NCBI RefSeq assembly: GCF_020510425.1
Contig: NZ_JAHBAH010000001.1
Span: 2,399,001-2,463,000, forward strand
DNA length: 64,000 nt
Reading direction: 5' to 3'
Origin: Quatrionicoccus australiensis
GTDB lineage: Bacteria > Pseudomonadota > Gammaproteobacteria > Burkholderiales > Rhodocyclaceae
Part shown: piece by piece, positions 23,864 to 35,396 of the stretch
Layout of the letters: each line of letters begins with the position of its first letter
How positions within the stretch are numbered: position 1 is the first letter of the stretch
Made by a program: the position numbers and the translations under genes
Notes under the pieces: generated by a model
Database searches by the model: none
What the model was told of the DNA's origin: nothing
Seen by the model: only the letters and a program-made list of their open reading frames with translations

Positions 23864-25957
23864 GTGGCACGTAAAACTCCCATCGAGCGCTACCGCAATA
23901 TCGGTATCAGCGCGCACATCGACGCCGGCAAGACGACGACGACAGAACGTATCCTTTTCTACACCGGTGTGAATCACAAGATCGGTGAAGTTCATGATGG
24001 CGCCGCCACCATGGACTGGATGGAGCAGGAACAAGAGCGCGGCATCACCATTACTTCCGCTGCTACCACCTGCTTCTGGAGTGGCATGGACAAGCAGTTC
24101 CAGCCGCACCACATCAATATCATCGATACTCCGGGGCACGTTGACTTCACGATTGAAGTTGAGCGCTCCATGCGTGTTCTCGACGCTGCCTGCATGGTCT
24201 ATTGTGCGGTCGGTGGTGTGCAGCCGCAGTCGGAAACCGTTTGGCGTCAGGCCAACAAGTACGGCGTGCCGCGTCTGGCTTTCGTGAACAAGATGGACCG
24301 TTCCGGTGCCAACTTCTTCAAGGTGGTCGATCAGCTCAAGCTGCGTCTGAAAGCTAATCCCGTGCCTATCGTTATTCCGATCGGTGCTGAGGAAAAGTTC
24401 GAGGGTGTCGTTGATCTGATCAGAATGAAGGCAATCTTCTGGGATGAGGCTTCGCAGGGCATGAAGTACGAAGCCCGCGATATTCCGGCTGATCTGGTTG
24501 ATGATGCTAATGATTGGCGTGAGCAGATGGTTGAAGCGGCTGCCGAGGCCTCTGAAGAGCTGATGAATCGTTACCTGGAAAATGGCGAGCTTTCCGAAGC
24601 CGACATCATTCTTGGTTTGCGTACCCGTACTCTTGCCTGCGAAATCCAGCCGATGTTGTGCGGTACCGCGTTCAAGAACAAGGGTGTGCAGCGCATGCTT
24701 GACGCTGTGATCGAGTTGCTGCCGTCGCCGATTGATATCCCGCCGGTCAAGGGTATTCTCGAGAATGAAACTGAAGGCGAGCGTCGTGCAGCTGATGACG
24801 AGGCTTTCTCCGCTCTGGCGTTCAAGATCATGACCGACCCGTTCGTTGGTCAGCTCATCTTCTTCCGCGTCTATTCCGGTGTGATCAACTCTGGCGATAC
24901 CGTCTACAACCCGGTCAAGGGTCGTAAGGAGCGTCTGGGTCGCATCCTGCAGATGCACGCCAATCAGCGCGAAGAAATCAAGGAAGTGCGCGCTGGCGAC
25001 ATCGCTGCTGCCGTGGGTCTGAAAGAGGCCACCACCGGCGACACGCTGTGCGATCCGCAAAAGGTCATTACCCTTGAGCGCATGATCTTCCCGGAGCCGG
25101 TGATTCACGTTGCCGTCGAACCGAAGACCAAGGCCGACCAGGAAAAGATGGGTCTGGCGCTGGGTCGTCTGGCGCAGGAAGATCCGTCCTTCCGTGTGCG
25201 TACCGATGAAGAATCTGGCCAAACCATTATTTCAGGTATGGGTGAATTGCACCTGGAAATTCTGGTTGACCGTATGCGCCGCGAATTCAACGTTGATGCT
25301 TCCGTCGGTGCTCCGCAGGTGGCTTACCGCGAATGCATCAAGAAGTCGGTTGAGCAGGAAGGCAAGTTCGTCAAGCAGTCTGGTGGTCGTGGTCAGTTCG
25401 GTCACGTCTGGCTCAAGATTGAACCGAACGAAGCTGGTAAGGGTTACGAATTCGTCGATGCCATCAAGGGCGGTGTTGTTCCGCGTGAATTCATCCCGGC
25501 GGTTGACAAGGGCTTGCGCGATGCCGTGACCAGTGGTGTTCTGGCTGGCTTCCCGGTTGTTGATGTCAAGTTCACGCTGTTCGATGGTTCCTACCACGAC
25601 GTTGACTCGAACGAAAACGCCTTCCGTATGGCTGCTTCCATGGCTTTCAAGGAAGGCATGAAGAAAGCCAGCCCGACGCTGCTCGAGCCGATGATGGCGG
25701 TTGAGGTCGAAACCCCGGAAGACTACATGGGTAACGTGATGGGCGACCTTTCTTCCCGCCGTGGCATCGTCCAGGGTATGGAAGATCAGGTTGGTGGCAT
25801 CAAGCTCGTCAAGGCTGAAGTGCCGCTGTCCGAAATGTTTGGTTACTCGACCTCCCTGCGTTCGTTGTCGCAAGGTCGTGCGACCTACTCGATGGAATTC
25901 AAGCACTACACCGAAGCGCCGAAGAACGTCGCTGAGGCTGTCATTAACAAGAAGTAA
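23864..25957 (+). CDS. fusA: Elongation factor G
   Basis: Ribosomal translocase GTPase of 697 residues in five domains. G1 is [13 protein letters not shown], switch [22 protein letters not shown] and G4 NKMDR. Domain IV contains GGRGQFGHV, and domain V ends [22 protein letters not shown]. The GTG start lies 17 bp after rpsG, and tuf copy 2 follows 17 bp later. It is the only fusA in the window. Confidence 0.99.
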   Translation: MARKTPIERYRNIGISAHIDAGKTTTTERILFYTGVNHKIGEVHDGAATMDWMEQEQERGITITSAATTCFWSGMDKQFQPHHINIIDTPGHVDFTIEVERSMRVLDAACMVYCAVGGVQPQSETVWRQANKYGVPRLAFVNKMDRSGANFFKVVDQLKLRLKANPVPIVIPIGAEEKFEGVVDLIRMKAIFWDEASQGMKYEARDIPADLVDDANDWREQMVEAAAEASEELMNRYLENGELSEADIILGLRTRTLACEIQPMLCGTAFKNKGVQRMLDAVIELLPSPIDIPPVKGILENETEGERRAADDEAFSALAFKIMTDPFVGQLIFFRVYSGVINSGDTVYNPVKGRKERLGRILQMHANQREEIKEVRAGDIAAAVGLKEATTGDTLCDPQKVITLERMIFPEPVIHVAVEPKTKADQEKMGLALGRLAQEDPSFRVRTDEESGQTIISGMGELHLEILVDRMRREFNVDASVGAPQVAYRECIKKSVEQEGKFVKQSGGRGQFGHVWLKIEPNEAGKGYEFVDAIKGGVVPREFIPAVDKGLRDAVTSGVLAGFPVVDVKFTLFDGSYHDVDSNENAFRMAASMAFKEGMKKASPTLLEPMMAVEVETPEDYMGNVMGDLSSRRGIVQGMEDQVGGIKLVKAEVPLSEMFGYSTSLRSLSQGRATYSMEFKHYTEAPKNVAEAVINKK

Positions 25958-25974
25958 TTGCTGGAGAACCGATA

Positions 25975-27165
<1,191 letters not shown>

Positions 27166-27185
27166 TTCGTTCTTTGTGAAAAATC

Positions 27186-27207
27186 GGGGTGAGGGGAGCT
27201 TCACCCC
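27186..27207 (+). repeat. Weak hairpin between tuf copy 2 and rpsJ
   Basis: GGGGTGA (27186-27192) pairs with TCACCCC (27201-27207) around an 8-nt loop, followed by ATCGTTCTTT. It may act as a mild attenuator between the str and S10 gene sets; there is no continuous T-run. Confidence 0.35.
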
Positions 27208-27227
27208 ATCGTTCTTTGGAAAACAAA

Positions 27228-27539
27228 ATGGCAAACCAGAAAATCCGTATCCGTCTCAAGGCTTTCGATTATCGTTTGATCGATCAATCCGCTCAGGAAA
27301 TCGTTGAGACGGCCAAGCGCACTGGCGCCGTTGTTCGTGGTCCGGTGCCGCTGCCGACCCGCAAGCAGCGTTTTGACATCCTGCGTTCGCCGCACGTCAA
27401 CAAGGCTTCGCGTGATCAGCTGGAGATTCGTACCCATCTTCGTCTGATGGATATCGTTGATCCGACCGATAAGACGGTTGACGCGCTGATGAAGCTGGAT
27501 CTGCCGGCTGGTGTGGACGTCGAAATCAAGTTGCAGTAA
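27228..27539 (+). CDS. rpsJ: 30S ribosomal protein S10
   Basis: A 103-residue head protein that also binds NusB in antitermination. [15 protein letters not shown] begins the fold, and [29 protein letters not shown] is the family signature. The ATG at 27228 gives the standard N-terminus. Its last codons, TTGCAG, double as the -35 box of the promoter for rplC. Confidence 0.98.
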   Translation: MANQKIRIRLKAFDYRLIDQSAQEIVETAKRTGAVVRGPVPLPTRKQRFDILRSPHVNKASRDQLEIRTHLRLMDIVDPTDKTVDALMKLDLPAGVDVEIKLQ

Positions 27540-27559
27540 TAAAGGGTTGCGGATATAAT
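27531..27559 (+). promoter_or_regulatory. Internal promoter before rplC, -10 inside a hairpin
   Basis: TTGCAG (27531-27536, the last two codons of rpsJ), a 17-bp spacer and a perfect TATAAT (27554-27559). GCGGA (27549-27553) and TCCGC (27559-27563) flank the -10 box, so the box forms most of a hairpin loop, followed by GCCTTTC. It would let the S10 genes from rplC onward be transcribed independently of the str promoter. Confidence 0.65.
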
Positions 27560-27648
27560 CCGCGCCTTTCGGGGGTGGCCGTCACTGGCTGCCCATTTGT
27601 TGTTTTACATCGACCGGCCAATCGCAGCCGGCGATGAGGAGAATAACC

Positions 27649-28287
27649 ATGAGTCTAGGCCTTGTTGGTCGCAAGGTTGGCATGACTCGCATTTTTGCTG
27701 AGGATGGTGCTTCCATTCCGGTAACTGTGCTTGACGTGTCCAACAATCGCGTGACCCAAGTAAAAACGCCGGAGATCGATGGCTACGCAGCCATTCAGGT
27801 CGGTTTCGGCAAGCGCCGTGCCTCCCGCGTTTCCAAGCCCATTGCTGGCCATCTGGCCAAGGCGGGTGTGGAAGCCGGGCATGTCCTCAAGGAGTTCCGT
27901 ATCGATGCTGAGCAGCTGGCCACTTTCAAGGCTGGCGATCAGATTGCTGTCACCATTTTCGCCGAAGGGCAAAAAGTGGATGTGACCGGCACTTCCATCG
28001 GTAAGGGTTTCCAGGGCGGCATCAAGCGTCACAACTTCAGTTCCAACCGTGCTACCCACGGTAACTCGCTGTCGCATAACGCGCCGGGTTCCATTGGTAT
28101 GGCGCAGGATCCGGGTCGTGTTTTCCCGGGTAAGCGCATGGCTGGTCATATGGGTGATGTGCAGTCCACGATGCAGGGCTTGACGGTTGTTCGCGTCGAT
28201 GCCGAGCGTCAGCTTCTGCTGGTTCGTGGCGCCGTTCCTGGTGCCAAGGGTGCCGACATTGTCGTGCGTCCGGCAGTCAAGGCTTAA
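27649..28287 (+). CDS. rplC: 50S ribosomal protein L3
   Basis: Early-assembly 50S protein with a long extension reaching the peptidyl transferase centre. The 212 residues start [16 protein letters not shown]. The loop [17 protein letters not shown] carries the Gln that is N-methylated in E. coli, and [11 protein letters not shown] follows. The ATG at 27649 has a GAGGAG ribosome site; about 110 nt of leader separate it from rpsJ. Confidence 0.98.
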   Translation: MSLGLVGRKVGMTRIFAEDGASIPVTVLDVSNNRVTQVKTPEIDGYAAIQVGFGKRRASRVSKPIAGHLAKAGVEAGHVLKEFRIDAEQLATFKAGDQIAVTIFAEGQKVDVTGTSIGKGFQGGIKRHNFSSNRATHGNSLSHNAPGSIGMAQDPGRVFPGKRMAGHMGDVQSTMQGLTVVRVDAERQLLLVRGAVPGAKGADIVVRPAVKA

Positions 28288-28296
28288 GGGGGCGAC

Positions 28297-28920
28297 ATGG
28301 AACTCAATGTAATTAACGAGCAGGGACAAGAAGCTGCAAAGCTGCAGGCTTCCGACGTGCTTTTCGGTCGCGACTTCAATGAAGCGTTGGTGCACCAGAT
28401 CGTTGTGGCCTATCAGGCCAATGCGCGCTCCGGTGATCGTCAGCAGAAGGATCGCTCGGAAGTTCGTCATACCACCACCAAGCCGTGGCGCCAAAAGGGT
28501 ACGGGTCGTGCTCGTGCTGGTAGTAATGGCAGTCCGTTGTGGCGTGGGGGCGGTCGGATTTTCCCGAATTCGCCCGAAGAAAATTTCAGCCAGAAGGTTA
28601 ACAAGAAGATGTTCCGCGCCGGTATGGCCGCGATTCTCTCCGAGTTGGCCCGTCAAGGTCGCTTGGTCGTCATCGACGATCTGACCATTGATGCTCCCAA
28701 GACCAAACTCTTCTCGCAAAAGCTGAAGACCTTGGGTCTGGAAGGCAATCTTCTGGTGGTTACGGATGTGCTCAGCGAGAATCTGTACCTCTCGTCGCGC
28801 AACCTGCCGAATGTTCTGGTGCTTGAAGCTCAGGAAGCTGATCCGGTCTCTCTGGTTCGCTTTGCCAAGGTTTTGGTTACCAAGAATGCAGTGGCCAAGT
28901 TCGAGGAGATGTGGGGATGA
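28297..28920 (+). CDS. rplD: 50S ribosomal protein L4
   Basis: Lines the exit tunnel; in E. coli it also represses the S10 operon. The 207 residues include the tunnel loop [24 protein letters not shown], where macrolide-resistance changes map; it looks wild type. The stop overlaps the rplW start (ATGA). Confidence 0.98.
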   Translation: MELNVINEQGQEAAKLQASDVLFGRDFNEALVHQIVVAYQANARSGDRQQKDRSEVRHTTTKPWRQKGTGRARAGSNGSPLWRGGGRIFPNSPEENFSQKVNKKMFRAGMAAILSELARQGRLVVIDDLTIDAPKTKLFSQKLKTLGLEGNLLVVTDVLSENLYLSSRNLPNVLVLEAQEADPVSLVRFAKVLVTKNAVAKFEEMWG

Positions 28921-29219
28921 ACCAACAACGTCTGATGCAGGTGCTGCTGGCGCCGCAAATCTCCGAAAAGGCTACCTACATTGCCGAGAAGTATGAGCAA
29001 GTAATCTTCCGTGTTGCTTCCGATGCTACCAAGCCGGAAATCAAGGCCGCGGTCGAGTTGTTGTTCAAGGTTGAGGTTGAGTCCGTTCAGGTCGCCAACG
29101 TCAAGGGCAAGGTCAAGCGTTTCAAGGGGTCGGTTGGTCGTCGCAAGGGCTGGAAGAAAGCCTACGTGAGTCTGAAGCCGGGCCAGGAAATTAATTTTGT
29201 TGAAGGGGGGAATGCCTAA
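28917..29219 (+). CDS. rplW: 50S ribosomal protein L23
   Basis: Tunnel-exit protein that docks trigger factor and SRP. The 100 residues begin [20 protein letters not shown]. They contain [20 protein letters not shown] and the conserved [13 protein letters not shown]. The ATG overlapping the rplD stop was chosen over the GTG 6 bp upstream. Its stop shares one base with the rplB start. Confidence 0.97.
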   Translation: MNQQRLMQVLLAPQISEKATYIAEKYEQVIFRVASDATKPEIKAAVELLFKVEVESVQVANVKGKVKRFKGSVGRRKGWKKAYVSLKPGQEINFVEGGNA

Positions 29220-30046
29220 TGGCACTCGTTAAAGTCAAGCCGACTTCCCCCGGCCGTCGTGCCGTGGTGCAGGTCGTCAATCCGAATCTGCACAAGGGTA
29301 AGCCGTTTGCTGCCCTGGTTGAGGCGAAGTCGGGTAATGCCGGTCGCAACAACAATGGTCGTATCACGGTTCGTCACCAAGGTGGCGGTCACAAGCAGTC
29401 CTATCGTGTCATCGATTTCAAGCGCAACAAGGACGGTATTCCGGCCAAGGTTGAGCGTCTTGAGTATGACCCGAACCGTACTGCCAATATCGCTTTGGTT
29501 TGCTACGCCGATGGCGAGCGTCGTTACGTGATTGCCAACAAGGGCATGGTTGTCGGTCAGCAGATCATGAGCGGCTCCGAAGCTCCGATCAAGTCCGGTA
29601 ATGCACTTCCGATTCGCAATATTCCGGTCGGTACCACCATTTGCTGCGTCGAAATGATGCCAGGCAAAGGGGCTCAGTTGGCCCGTTCGGCCGGTACGTC
29701 GGTTCAGTTGCTGGCACGTGAAGGTACCTATGCGCAGATCCGTCTGCGCTCCGGCGAAGTGCGTCGCGTTCATGTTGAGTGTCGCGCCACAATCGGTGAA
29801 GTTGGTAACGAAGAAAACAACCTTCGCAAGTTCGGCAAGGCCGGTGCTATGCGTTGGCGTGGTATTCGCCCGACTGTTCGTGGTACTGCCATGAACCCGG
29901 TTGATCACCCGCACGGTGGTGGTGAAGGTCGTACTGGCGAAGGTCGTGTGCCGGTTAACCCGTGGGGTCAGCCTACCAAGGGTTACCGCACTCGCAGCAA
30001 CAAGCGCACGGACAGCATGATCGTTCAGCGCCGTCATAAGCGTTAA
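29219..30046 (+). CDS. rplB: 50S ribosomal protein L2
   Basis: Largest and most conserved primary rRNA-binding protein, near the peptidyl transferase centre. The 275-residue length is standard. It has the OB-fold/SH3 core, then [14 protein letters not shown] with the catalytically implicated His, and the basic C-terminus [17 protein letters not shown]. Start and stop are tightly coupled to rplW and rpsS. Confidence 0.98.
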   Translation: MALVKVKPTSPGRRAVVQVVNPNLHKGKPFAALVEAKSGNAGRNNNGRITVRHQGGGHKQSYRVIDFKRNKDGIPAKVERLEYDPNRTANIALVCYADGERRYVIANKGMVVGQQIMSGSEAPIKSGNALPIRNIPVGTTICCVEMMPGKGAQLARSAGTSVQLLAREGTYAQIRLRSGEVRRVHVECRATIGEVGNEENNLRKFGKAGAMRWRGIRPTVRGTAMNPVDHPHGGGEGRTGEGRVPVNPWGQPTKGYRTRSNKRTDSMIVQRRHKR

Positions 30047-30056
30047 GGGGTAGGAA

Positions 30057-30332
30057 ATGGGACGTTCTCTCAAAAAAGGCCCGTTTGTTGATGCGTATCT
30101 GATCGACAAAGTCGAAGCAGTTCGCGCCACAAGCGACAAGCGCCCGATCAAGACCTGGTCGCGTCGTTCGACGATCCTCCCCGAGTTTATCGGTCTGACG
30201 ATCGCTGTTCATAATGGCAAGCAGCATATTCCGGTGTTCGTCACCGAAAATATGGTCGGTCACAAGCTCGGCGAGTTCTCGCTGACCCGGACGTTCAAGG
30301 GTCACACCGCCGGCAAAAAGGCCAAGAAGTAA
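30057..30332 (+). CDS. rpsS: 30S ribosomal protein S19
   Basis: Head protein contacting the A-site tRNA and intersubunit bridge B1a. The 91 residues have [31 protein letters not shown] and the signature [24 protein letters not shown]. It is 10 bp after rplB and 9 bp before rplV. Confidence 0.98.
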   Translation: MGRSLKKGPFVDAYLIDKVEAVRATSDKRPIKTWSRRSTILPEFIGLTIAVHNGKQHIPVFVTENMVGHKLGEFSLTRTFKGHTAGKKAKK

Positions 30333-30341
30333 GGAGCTGAC

Positions 30342-30671
30342 ATGGAAACTCGTGCAAGTCTGCGGGGCGTACGCCTCTCTGCGCAAAAAGGTCGCCTCGT
30401 TGCTGATCTGGTGCGTGGCAAGCCGGTTGGTCAGGCTCTGAACATCCTGGCATTCTCCCCGAAAAAGGGAGCTGGTATCGTCAAGAAGGTTCTGGAGTCG
30501 GCTATCGCCAACGCCGAACACAATGACGGCGCTGATATCGACGAACTCAAGGTGAAAATCATCTACGTCGAAAAAGGCATGGTGCTCAAGCGCTTTACCG
30601 CGCGCGCCAAGGGTCGTGGCAATCGGATCGTAAAGCCGACCTGCCATATCTATCTGACCGTTGGTAACTAA
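30342..30671 (+). CDS. rplV: 50S ribosomal protein L22
   Basis: Forms the tunnel constriction with L4. The 109 residues include the beta-hairpin [20 protein letters not shown], the site of macrolide-resistance changes, which looks normal. It lies in the compact rpsS-rplV-rpsC run with its own AAGGAG. Confidence 0.98.
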   Translation: METRASLRGVRLSAQKGRLVADLVRGKPVGQALNILAFSPKKGAGIVKKVLESAIANAEHNDGADIDELKVKIIYVEKGMVLKRFTARAKGRGNRIVKPTCHIYLTVGN

Positions 30672-30680
30672 GGAATAGCC

Positions 30681-31466
30681 ATGGGACAGAAAATACATCC
30701 GACTGGCTTCCGTCTGGCCGTCACCAAGAACTGGAGTTCGCGCTGGTATGCAGCCAGCAAGGACTTCCCGGGCATGCTGAACGAAGACATCAAGGTTCGC
30801 GAATATCTCAAGCGTAAGCTCGCTCACGCTTCGGTTGGTCGTGTCCTGATTGAGCGTCCGGCCAAGAATGCTCGCGTTACCGTTTTCTCCGCTCGTCCGG
30901 GCGTGGTCATCGGCAAGAAGGGTGAGGACATCGAACAACTGCGTACGGATCTTCAGCGCATCATGGGCGTTCCTGTTCATGTGTCAATCGAAGAAATCCG
31001 CAAGCCGGAAATCGATGCTCAGCTGATTGCTGATTCGATCGCCCAGCAGCTCGAAAAGCGCATCATGTTCCGTCGCGCAATGAAGCGTGCGATGCAGAAT
31101 GCAATGCGTCTTGGTGCCCAGGGCATCAAGGTGATGAGCGCTGGTCGTTTGAACGGTGCTGAAATCGCTCGTAGCGAGTGGTATCGCGAAGGTCGCGTGC
31201 CACTTCATACGCTGCGCGCCAATATCGACTATGCAACCTCTGAAGCTCTGACCACGTACGGCATCATCGGTATCAAGGTCTGGGTTTACAAGGGTGACAT
31301 GCTTGATCGCAACGAGCAGCCGGAAGTTGTTGAGCCGGTGGCTGATGATCGCAAGCCGCGTCGTAATCCGGGTAAGCCGGAAGGCGACAAGCCGCGTACC
31401 CGTACGGTGAAAAAGCCGGAAGGTGACGGCGCTCCGGCCAAGCGTGTAAGAAAGGCAGGTGCCTAA
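30681..31466 (+). CDS. rpsC: 30S ribosomal protein S3 with charged C-terminal tail
   Basis: mRNA-entry-site protein. The 261 residues exceed E. coli S3 (233) because of a low-complexity C-terminal tail of about 45 residues rich in Lys, Arg, Pro, Glu and Gly ([20 protein letters not shown]). The KH domain is intact ([20 protein letters not shown]), followed by the C-domain [18 protein letters not shown]. Tails of this kind are common in betaproteobacterial S3. It directly abuts rplP. Confidence 0.98.
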   Translation: MGQKIHPTGFRLAVTKNWSSRWYAASKDFPGMLNEDIKVREYLKRKLAHASVGRVLIERPAKNARVTVFSARPGVVIGKKGEDIEQLRTDLQRIMGVPVHVSIEEIRKPEIDAQLIADSIAQQLEKRIMFRRAMKRAMQNAMRLGAQGIKVMSAGRLNGAEIARSEWYREGRVPLHTLRANIDYATSEALTTYGIIGIKVWVYKGDMLDRNEQPEVVEPVADDRKPRRNPGKPEGDKPRTRTVKKPEGDGAPAKRVRKAGA

Positions 31467-31880
31467 ATGCTGCAACCGAATCGTCGCAAGTTCCGCAAGG
31501 AGCACAAAGGCCGCAATGAAGGTCTGGCGACCCGTGGTACGAAGGTTTCCTTCGGCGAATGGGGCCTTAAGGCCATTGGCCGTGGTCGTCTGACTGCGCG
31601 TCAAATCGAAGCAGCTCGTCGTGCCATGACCCGTCACATTAAACGTGGCGGCCGTATCTGGATCCGTATTTTCCCGGACAAGCCGATTTCCAAGAAGCCG
31701 GCGGAAGTTCGTATGGGTAACGGTAAGGGTAATCCGGAGTACTGGGTTGCCGAAATCCAGCCGGGCAAGGTGCTTTATGAGATGGATGGTGTCAATGAAG
31801 CGCTGGCTCGCGAGGCATTTGCCCTTGCTGCTGCCAAGTTGCCGATTGCTACCACCTTCGTGACTCGTCATCTGGGGTAA
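31467..31880 (+). CDS. rplP: 50S ribosomal protein L16
   Basis: A-site tRNA elbow-binding protein, 137 residues. [19 protein letters not shown] starts it. The conserved loop [28 protein letters not shown] contains the Arg hydroxylated in E. coli. It starts on the base after the rpsC stop, so coupling is likely. Confidence 0.98.
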   Translation: MLQPNRRKFRKEHKGRNEGLATRGTKVSFGEWGLKAIGRGRLTARQIEAARRAMTRHIKRGGRIWIRIFPDKPISKKPAEVRMGNGKGNPEYWVAEIQPGKVLYEMDGVNEALAREAFALAAAKLPIATTFVTRHLG

Positions 31881-31882
31881 TC

Positions 31883-32077
31883 ATGAAAGCTAGTGAACTG
31901 AGAACCAAGAGCGTGGACGAGCTCAACAAGGAATTGCTGGACCTTCTGAAGGCCCAGTTCGGTCTGCGTATGCAGCTTGCTACCCAGCAGCTGTCCAATA
32001 CCAGCCAAATGTCCAAGGTGCGTCGCGACATTGCTCGCGTCCGCACGCTTATCCGTGAAAAGGCGGTGCAGCAATGA
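31883..32077 (+). CDS. rpmC: 50S ribosomal protein L29
   Basis: A 64-residue two-helix protein at the tunnel exit. [26 protein letters not shown] and [18 protein letters not shown] are characteristic. It overlaps rpsQ by 4 bp (ATGA). Confidence 0.97.
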   Translation: MKASELRTKSVDELNKELLDLLKAQFGLRMQLATQQLSNTSQMSKVRRDIARVRTLIREKAVQQ

Positions 32078-32340
32078 GCGAGACCTCCAGTATCAAGCGC
32101 ACTCTGATCGGTCGTGTCGTTAGCGACAAGATGGAGAAGACGGTTACCGTCCTCGTCGAACGTAAGGTCAAGCACCCGATGTACGGCAAGATCATGGTCC
32201 GTTCGAAGAAGTACCATGCCCATAACGAAGGCAATACGGCCCGTGCAGGCGATCTCGTCGAGATCGTCGAAACCCGTCCGATGTCCCGTACCAAGACCTG
32301 GGCAGTGACCAGCGTTCTGGAAAAAGCGATCGTCGTCTGA
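32074..32340 (+). CDS. rpsQ: 30S ribosomal protein S17
   Basis: Primary binder of 16S helix 11, 88 residues. [22 protein letters not shown] and the signature [18 protein letters not shown] identify it. It is the last gene of the S10 set; a 154-bp gap with a promoter/terminator composite follows. Confidence 0.98.
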   Translation: MSETSSIKRTLIGRVVSDKMEKTVTVLVERKVKHPMYGKIMVRSKKYHAHNEGNTARAGDLVEIVETRPMSRTKTWAVTSVLEKAIVV

Positions 32341-32359
32341 CGAAAGTTTCCATAAACGC

Positions 32360-32388
32360 TTGCGTAGTTTAAAAGAGGCCGGTATAAT
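32360..32388 (+). promoter_or_regulatory. spc operon promoter (before rplN), -10 in a hairpin loop
   Basis: TTGCGT (32360-32365), a 17-bp spacer and a perfect TATAAT (32383-32388). The -10 hexamer is exactly the loop of the 12-bp hairpin listed next. It would drive rplN and the spc genes from a start near 32395 with a leader of about 100 nt. Confidence 0.75.
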
Positions 32389-32402
32389 CCGGCTTCTTTT
32401 TT
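32371..32402 (+). terminator. Terminator-like hairpin overlapping the spc promoter
   Basis: AAAAGAGGCCGG (32371-32382) pairs with CCGGCTTCTTTT (32389-32400), one G-T pair, around a six-base TATAAT loop, and a T-run continues to 32402. As RNA from the S10 operon it has the form of an intrinsic terminator; as DNA it contains the -10 box of the next operon. Confidence 0.7.
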
Positions 32403-32494
32403 GCTGCTGGCCAGTTCTGGGCACGGCAAAGGTGTTCGACCCGTACGGGTTCCAAGACTGACCGCGCAAGCGGATTAAGTTGGAGTAAATTTAA

Positions 32495-32863
32495 ATGATT
32501 CAGATGCAGACAACTCTGGATGTCGCCGATAACACCGGCGCACGTTCAGTAATGTGTATCAAAGTGCTGGGTGGATCCAAGCGTCGCTATGCGGGCATTG
32601 GTGACATCATCAAGGTCAGCATCAAGGATGCTGCCCCGCGTGGTCGTGTCAAGAAGGGTGATGTTTACAACGCTGTGGTGGTTCGTACCGCCAAGGGTGT
32701 TCGTCGTCCGGATGGCTCGCTGGTGCGCTTTGATGGCAATGCCGCCGTTCTTCTCAACAACAAGCTCGAGCCGATCGGCACGCGCATCTTTGGCCCGGTA
32801 ACCCGCGAACTGCGTACCGAGCGCTTCATGAAGATCGTGTCCCTGGCTCCTGAAGTGCTGTAA
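32495..32863 (+). CDS. rplN: 50S ribosomal protein L14
   Basis: Intersubunit-bridge protein (B8), 122 residues, starting [17 protein letters not shown]. The L14 signature around [20 protein letters not shown] is present. It is the first gene of the spc set, about 100 nt after the predicted transcription start. Confidence 0.98.
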   Translation: MIQMQTTLDVADNTGARSVMCIKVLGGSKRRYAGIGDIIKVSIKDAAPRGRVKKGDVYNAVVVRTAKGVRRPDGSLVRFDGNAAVLLNNKLEPIGTRIFGPVTRELRTERFMKIVSLAPEVL

Positions 32864-32873
32864 GGAGAAATAC

Positions 32874-33191
32874 ATGGAAAAGATTCGTAAAGGTGACGAC
32901 GTCGTCGTCATTACCGGTAAAGACAAGGGCAAGCGCGGTACTGTGCTGAGTCGTGTCGGTGAAGAGCATGTGCTCGTTGAGGGTGTCAATCGTGCCAAGA
33001 AGCACGTTAAGCCGAATCCTGTTAAGGGTGTGGCTGGTGGCATCGTTGACAAAGATATGCCGATTCATCTCTCCAATGTTGCGCTCTTCAATCCCGCGAC
33101 CAAGAAGGCTGACCGTGTCGGCTTCAAGGCGCTCGAAGATGGCCGCAAGGTTCGCGTGTTCAAGTCGAACGGCGAACTGGTAAACGCATAA
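32874..33191 (+). CDS. rplX: 50S ribosomal protein L24
   Basis: Assembly initiator with a KOW domain: [23 protein letters not shown]. The 105 residues also have [15 protein letters not shown]. It is spaced 10 bp from rplN and 9 bp from rplE. Confidence 0.97.
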   Translation: MEKIRKGDDVVVITGKDKGKRGTVLSRVGEEHVLVEGVNRAKKHVKPNPVKGVAGGIVDKDMPIHLSNVALFNPATKKADRVGFKALEDGRKVRVFKSNGELVNA

Positions 33192-33200
33192 GGAGCAGTC

Positions 33201-33740
33201 ATGGCGCGTTTGCAGCAGTTTTACAAAGAAACCGTCGTTGGCGACATGTCGAAGCAATTCGGCTACAAGTCAGTGATGGAAGTGCCGCGTATCACCAAGA
33301 TCACCCTGAACATGGGTGTTGGTGAGGCTGTGGCTGACAAAAAAGTACTCGAGAATGCCGTTGGCGACATGCAGAAGATCGCAGGTCAGAAGCCGGTTAC
33401 GACCAAGGCCCGCAAGTCCATTGCTGGCTTCAAGATTCGTGATGGTTATCCGATCGGTTGTATGGTTACCCTGCGTGGTCCCCGCATGTTCGAGTTCCTT
33501 GATCGTCTGGTTACCGTCGCTTTGCCGCGTGTTCGCGACTTCCGTGGTATCTCCGGCAAGGGCTTTGATGGCCAGGGTAACTACAACATGGGCGTCAAAG
33601 AACAGATCATTTTCCCGGAAATCGAGTACGACAAGATCGATGCTCTCCGGGGCATGAATATCAGTATCACCACGACCGCAAAGACCGATGCAGAAGCGAA
33701 AGCTCTGCTCGCAGCGTTCAAGTTCCCGTTCAAGAATTGA
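33201..33740 (+). CDS. rplE: 50S ribosomal protein L5
   Basis: 5S rRNA-binding protein, 179 residues. [16 protein letters not shown] and the C-terminal [19 protein letters not shown] segments are family hallmarks. It lies 7 bp ahead of rpsN. Confidence 0.98.
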   Translation: MARLQQFYKETVVGDMSKQFGYKSVMEVPRITKITLNMGVGEAVADKKVLENAVGDMQKIAGQKPVTTKARKSIAGFKIRDGYPIGCMVTLRGPRMFEFLDRLVTVALPRVRDFRGISGKGFDGQGNYNMGVKEQIIFPEIEYDKIDALRGMNISITTTAKTDAEAKALLAAFKFPFKN

Positions 33741-33747
33741 GGCAGTC

Positions 33748-34053
33748 ATGGCAAAACTTGCTCTGATCAACCGTGAAGAAAAGCGCCGCAAAATGGTGGC
33801 GCAGTTCGCTAAAAAGCGTGCTGCACTCCAGGCGATAATCAACGATGCAAGCCTCTCTGACCAGGAGCGCTATGACGCTCGTCTGAAGTTTCAGGCTCTG
33901 CCGCGTAACTCGAGCCCGTCTCGTTTGCGCAACCGCTGCCAGCTGACCGGTCGTCCGCGTGGTGTTTTCCGTAAATTCGGTCTGTGCCGTCACAAGATTC
34001 GTGAGCTCGCCTTCAGTGGCGAAGTTCCGGGTGTTGTTAAAGCCAGCTGGTAA
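33748..34053 (+). CDS. rpsN: 30S ribosomal protein S14 (zinc-independent form)
   Basis: The 101-residue long-form S14 lacks the CxxC-CxxC zinc motif of the short form. Only single Cys residues occur in [11 protein letters not shown] and [11 protein letters not shown], so it is the zinc-independent type. The ATG at 33748 gives [15 protein letters not shown]; upstream in-frame sequence belongs to rplE. Confidence 0.97.
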   Translation: MAKLALINREEKRRKMVAQFAKKRAALQAIINDASLSDQERYDARLKFQALPRNSSPSRLRNRCQLTGRPRGVFRKFGLCRHKIRELAFSGEVPGVVKASW

Positions 34054-34067
34054 GAGGAGATTCAGAA

Positions 34068-34463
34068 ATGGCTATGAGCGATCCTATCGCGGACATGCTG
34101 ACTCGCATCCGTAACGCCCAGCTCGCCGAGAAGGCGTCTGTCTCCATGCCGTCTTCCAAGGTGAAGGTTGCTATTGCAGCCGTCCTCAAGGACGAAGGTT
34201 ACGTTGACGAGTTCGTTGTTCGCGAAGCTGATGGTAAGGCAACTCTTGAGATTGGTTTGAAGTACTACGCAGGTCGCCCGGTTATCGAGCGTATCGAGCG
34301 TGTTTCCAAGCCTGGTCTGCGTATTTACAAGGGTTGTGACGATATTCCCCGTGTCATGAACGGTCTTGGTGTGGCGATTGTTTCCACGCCCAAGGGTGTC
34401 ATGACTGATCGCAAGGCTCGTGCCAGCAAGGTTGGCGGCGAAGTTCTTTGCATCGTGGCATAA
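34068..34463 (+). CDS. rpsH: 30S ribosomal protein S8
   Basis: Central-domain assembly protein and, in E. coli, repressor of spc translation. The 131 residues start [18 protein letters not shown] and end with the signature around [20 protein letters not shown]. It is 10 bp before rplF. Confidence 0.98.
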   Translation: MAMSDPIADMLTRIRNAQLAEKASVSMPSSKVKVAIAAVLKDEGYVDEFVVREADGKATLEIGLKYYAGRPVIERIERVSKPGLRIYKGCDDIPRVMNGLGVAIVSTPKGVMTDRKARASKVGGEVLCIVA

Positions 34464-34473
34464 CGGAGGAACC

Positions 34474-35004
34474 ATGTCTCGTATTGGTAAGAATCCTATT
34501 GTCGTCCCCGTCGGCGTTGAAGTGACGGTTGGTGAGCAGATTACGGTCAAGGGCCCTCTGGGCATCCTCAAGACCGCCGCCCACCCCTCAGTTCAGGTTG
34601 TTGTTGAGGGTCAAAGCGTCCAGGTTTCCAAAGTTGAAGGTGCTGTAAATGGCAGCGCCATGTGGGGCACCATGCGTGCCAACCTCAACAATATGGTGAC
34701 CGGTGTTTCCAAGGGTTTTGAAAGAAAGCTGCAGTTGGTTGGCGTGGGTTACCGCGCCCAGGCTCAGGGCGATGTCCTGAACCTGTCGCTCGGCTTCTCG
34801 CATCCCGTGGCGCACAAGATGCCTGTTGGTGTGAAAGTTGAGTGTCCGACCCAGACCGAAATCCTGATCAAGGGTTCGGACAAGCAGCAGGTCGGCCAGG
34901 TTGCCGCCGAAGTTCGTGCATATCGCAAGCCGGAGCCCTACAAGGGCAAGGGCGTTCGGTACTCGGACGAAGTGGTGGTCATCAAGGAAACCAAGAAGAA
35001 GTAA
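34474..35004 (+). CDS. rplF: 50S ribosomal protein L6
   Basis: Protein near the sarcin-ricin loop, 176 residues, two repeated domains. [19 protein letters not shown] starts it; [15 protein letters not shown] is the C-terminal signature. The ATG at 34474 has GGAGG 4 bp upstream. Confidence 0.98.
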   Translation: MSRIGKNPIVVPVGVEVTVGEQITVKGPLGILKTAAHPSVQVVVEGQSVQVSKVEGAVNGSAMWGTMRANLNNMVTGVSKGFERKLQLVGVGYRAQAQGDVLNLSLGFSHPVAHKMPVGVKVECPTQTEILIKGSDKQQVGQVAAEVRAYRKPEPYKGKGVRYSDEVVVIKETKKK

Positions 35005-35013
35005 GGGTGGCAT

Positions 35014-35370
35014 ATGTTTAATAAGAAACAAGCGCGTCTGCGCCGTTCCCGCCAAACCCGGGCCAAAATTGCCGAGCTCAAGGCTGTGCGTCTGTGCGTT
35101 AATCGCACGAACCTGCACATCTATGCACAGATCATTTCTGCCACTGGTGGCGAAGTTCTGGCATCGGCTTCCTCGCTGGATAAGGATGTTCGCAAGGACC
35201 TCCCGAACGGCGGTAACAAGGCTGCTGCCACCAAGATTGGCACGCTGATTGCCGAGCGCGCCAAGGCCGCTGGTATTGAGCAGGTGGCTTTTGATCGTTC
35301 CGGTCTTCAGTACCATGGTCGTGTTCAAGCGTTGGCGGAAGCTGCGCGTGAAGCCGGTCTGAAGTTCTGA
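35014..35370 (+). CDS. rplR: 50S ribosomal protein L18
   Basis: 5S rRNA-binding protein of 118 residues with a basic N-terminus ([17 protein letters not shown]) and the C-terminal [24 protein letters not shown]. It is part of the uninterrupted spc run. Confidence 0.98.
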   Translation: MFNKKQARLRRSRQTRAKIAELKAVRLCVNRTNLHIYAQIISATGGEVLASASSLDKDVRKDLPNGGNKAAATKIGTLIAERAKAAGIEQVAFDRSGLQYHGRVQALAEAAREAGLKF

Positions 35371-35396
35371 TCGCCGCGAAAGGATAAGGTTAGAAA

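Noticed and set aside
27186..27207. S10 leader-type L4 autoregulatory structure upstream of rpsJ
   Set aside because: Only a 7-bp hairpin is present and the gap between tuf and rpsJ is about 60 bp, too short for the multi-hairpin enteric S10 leader.
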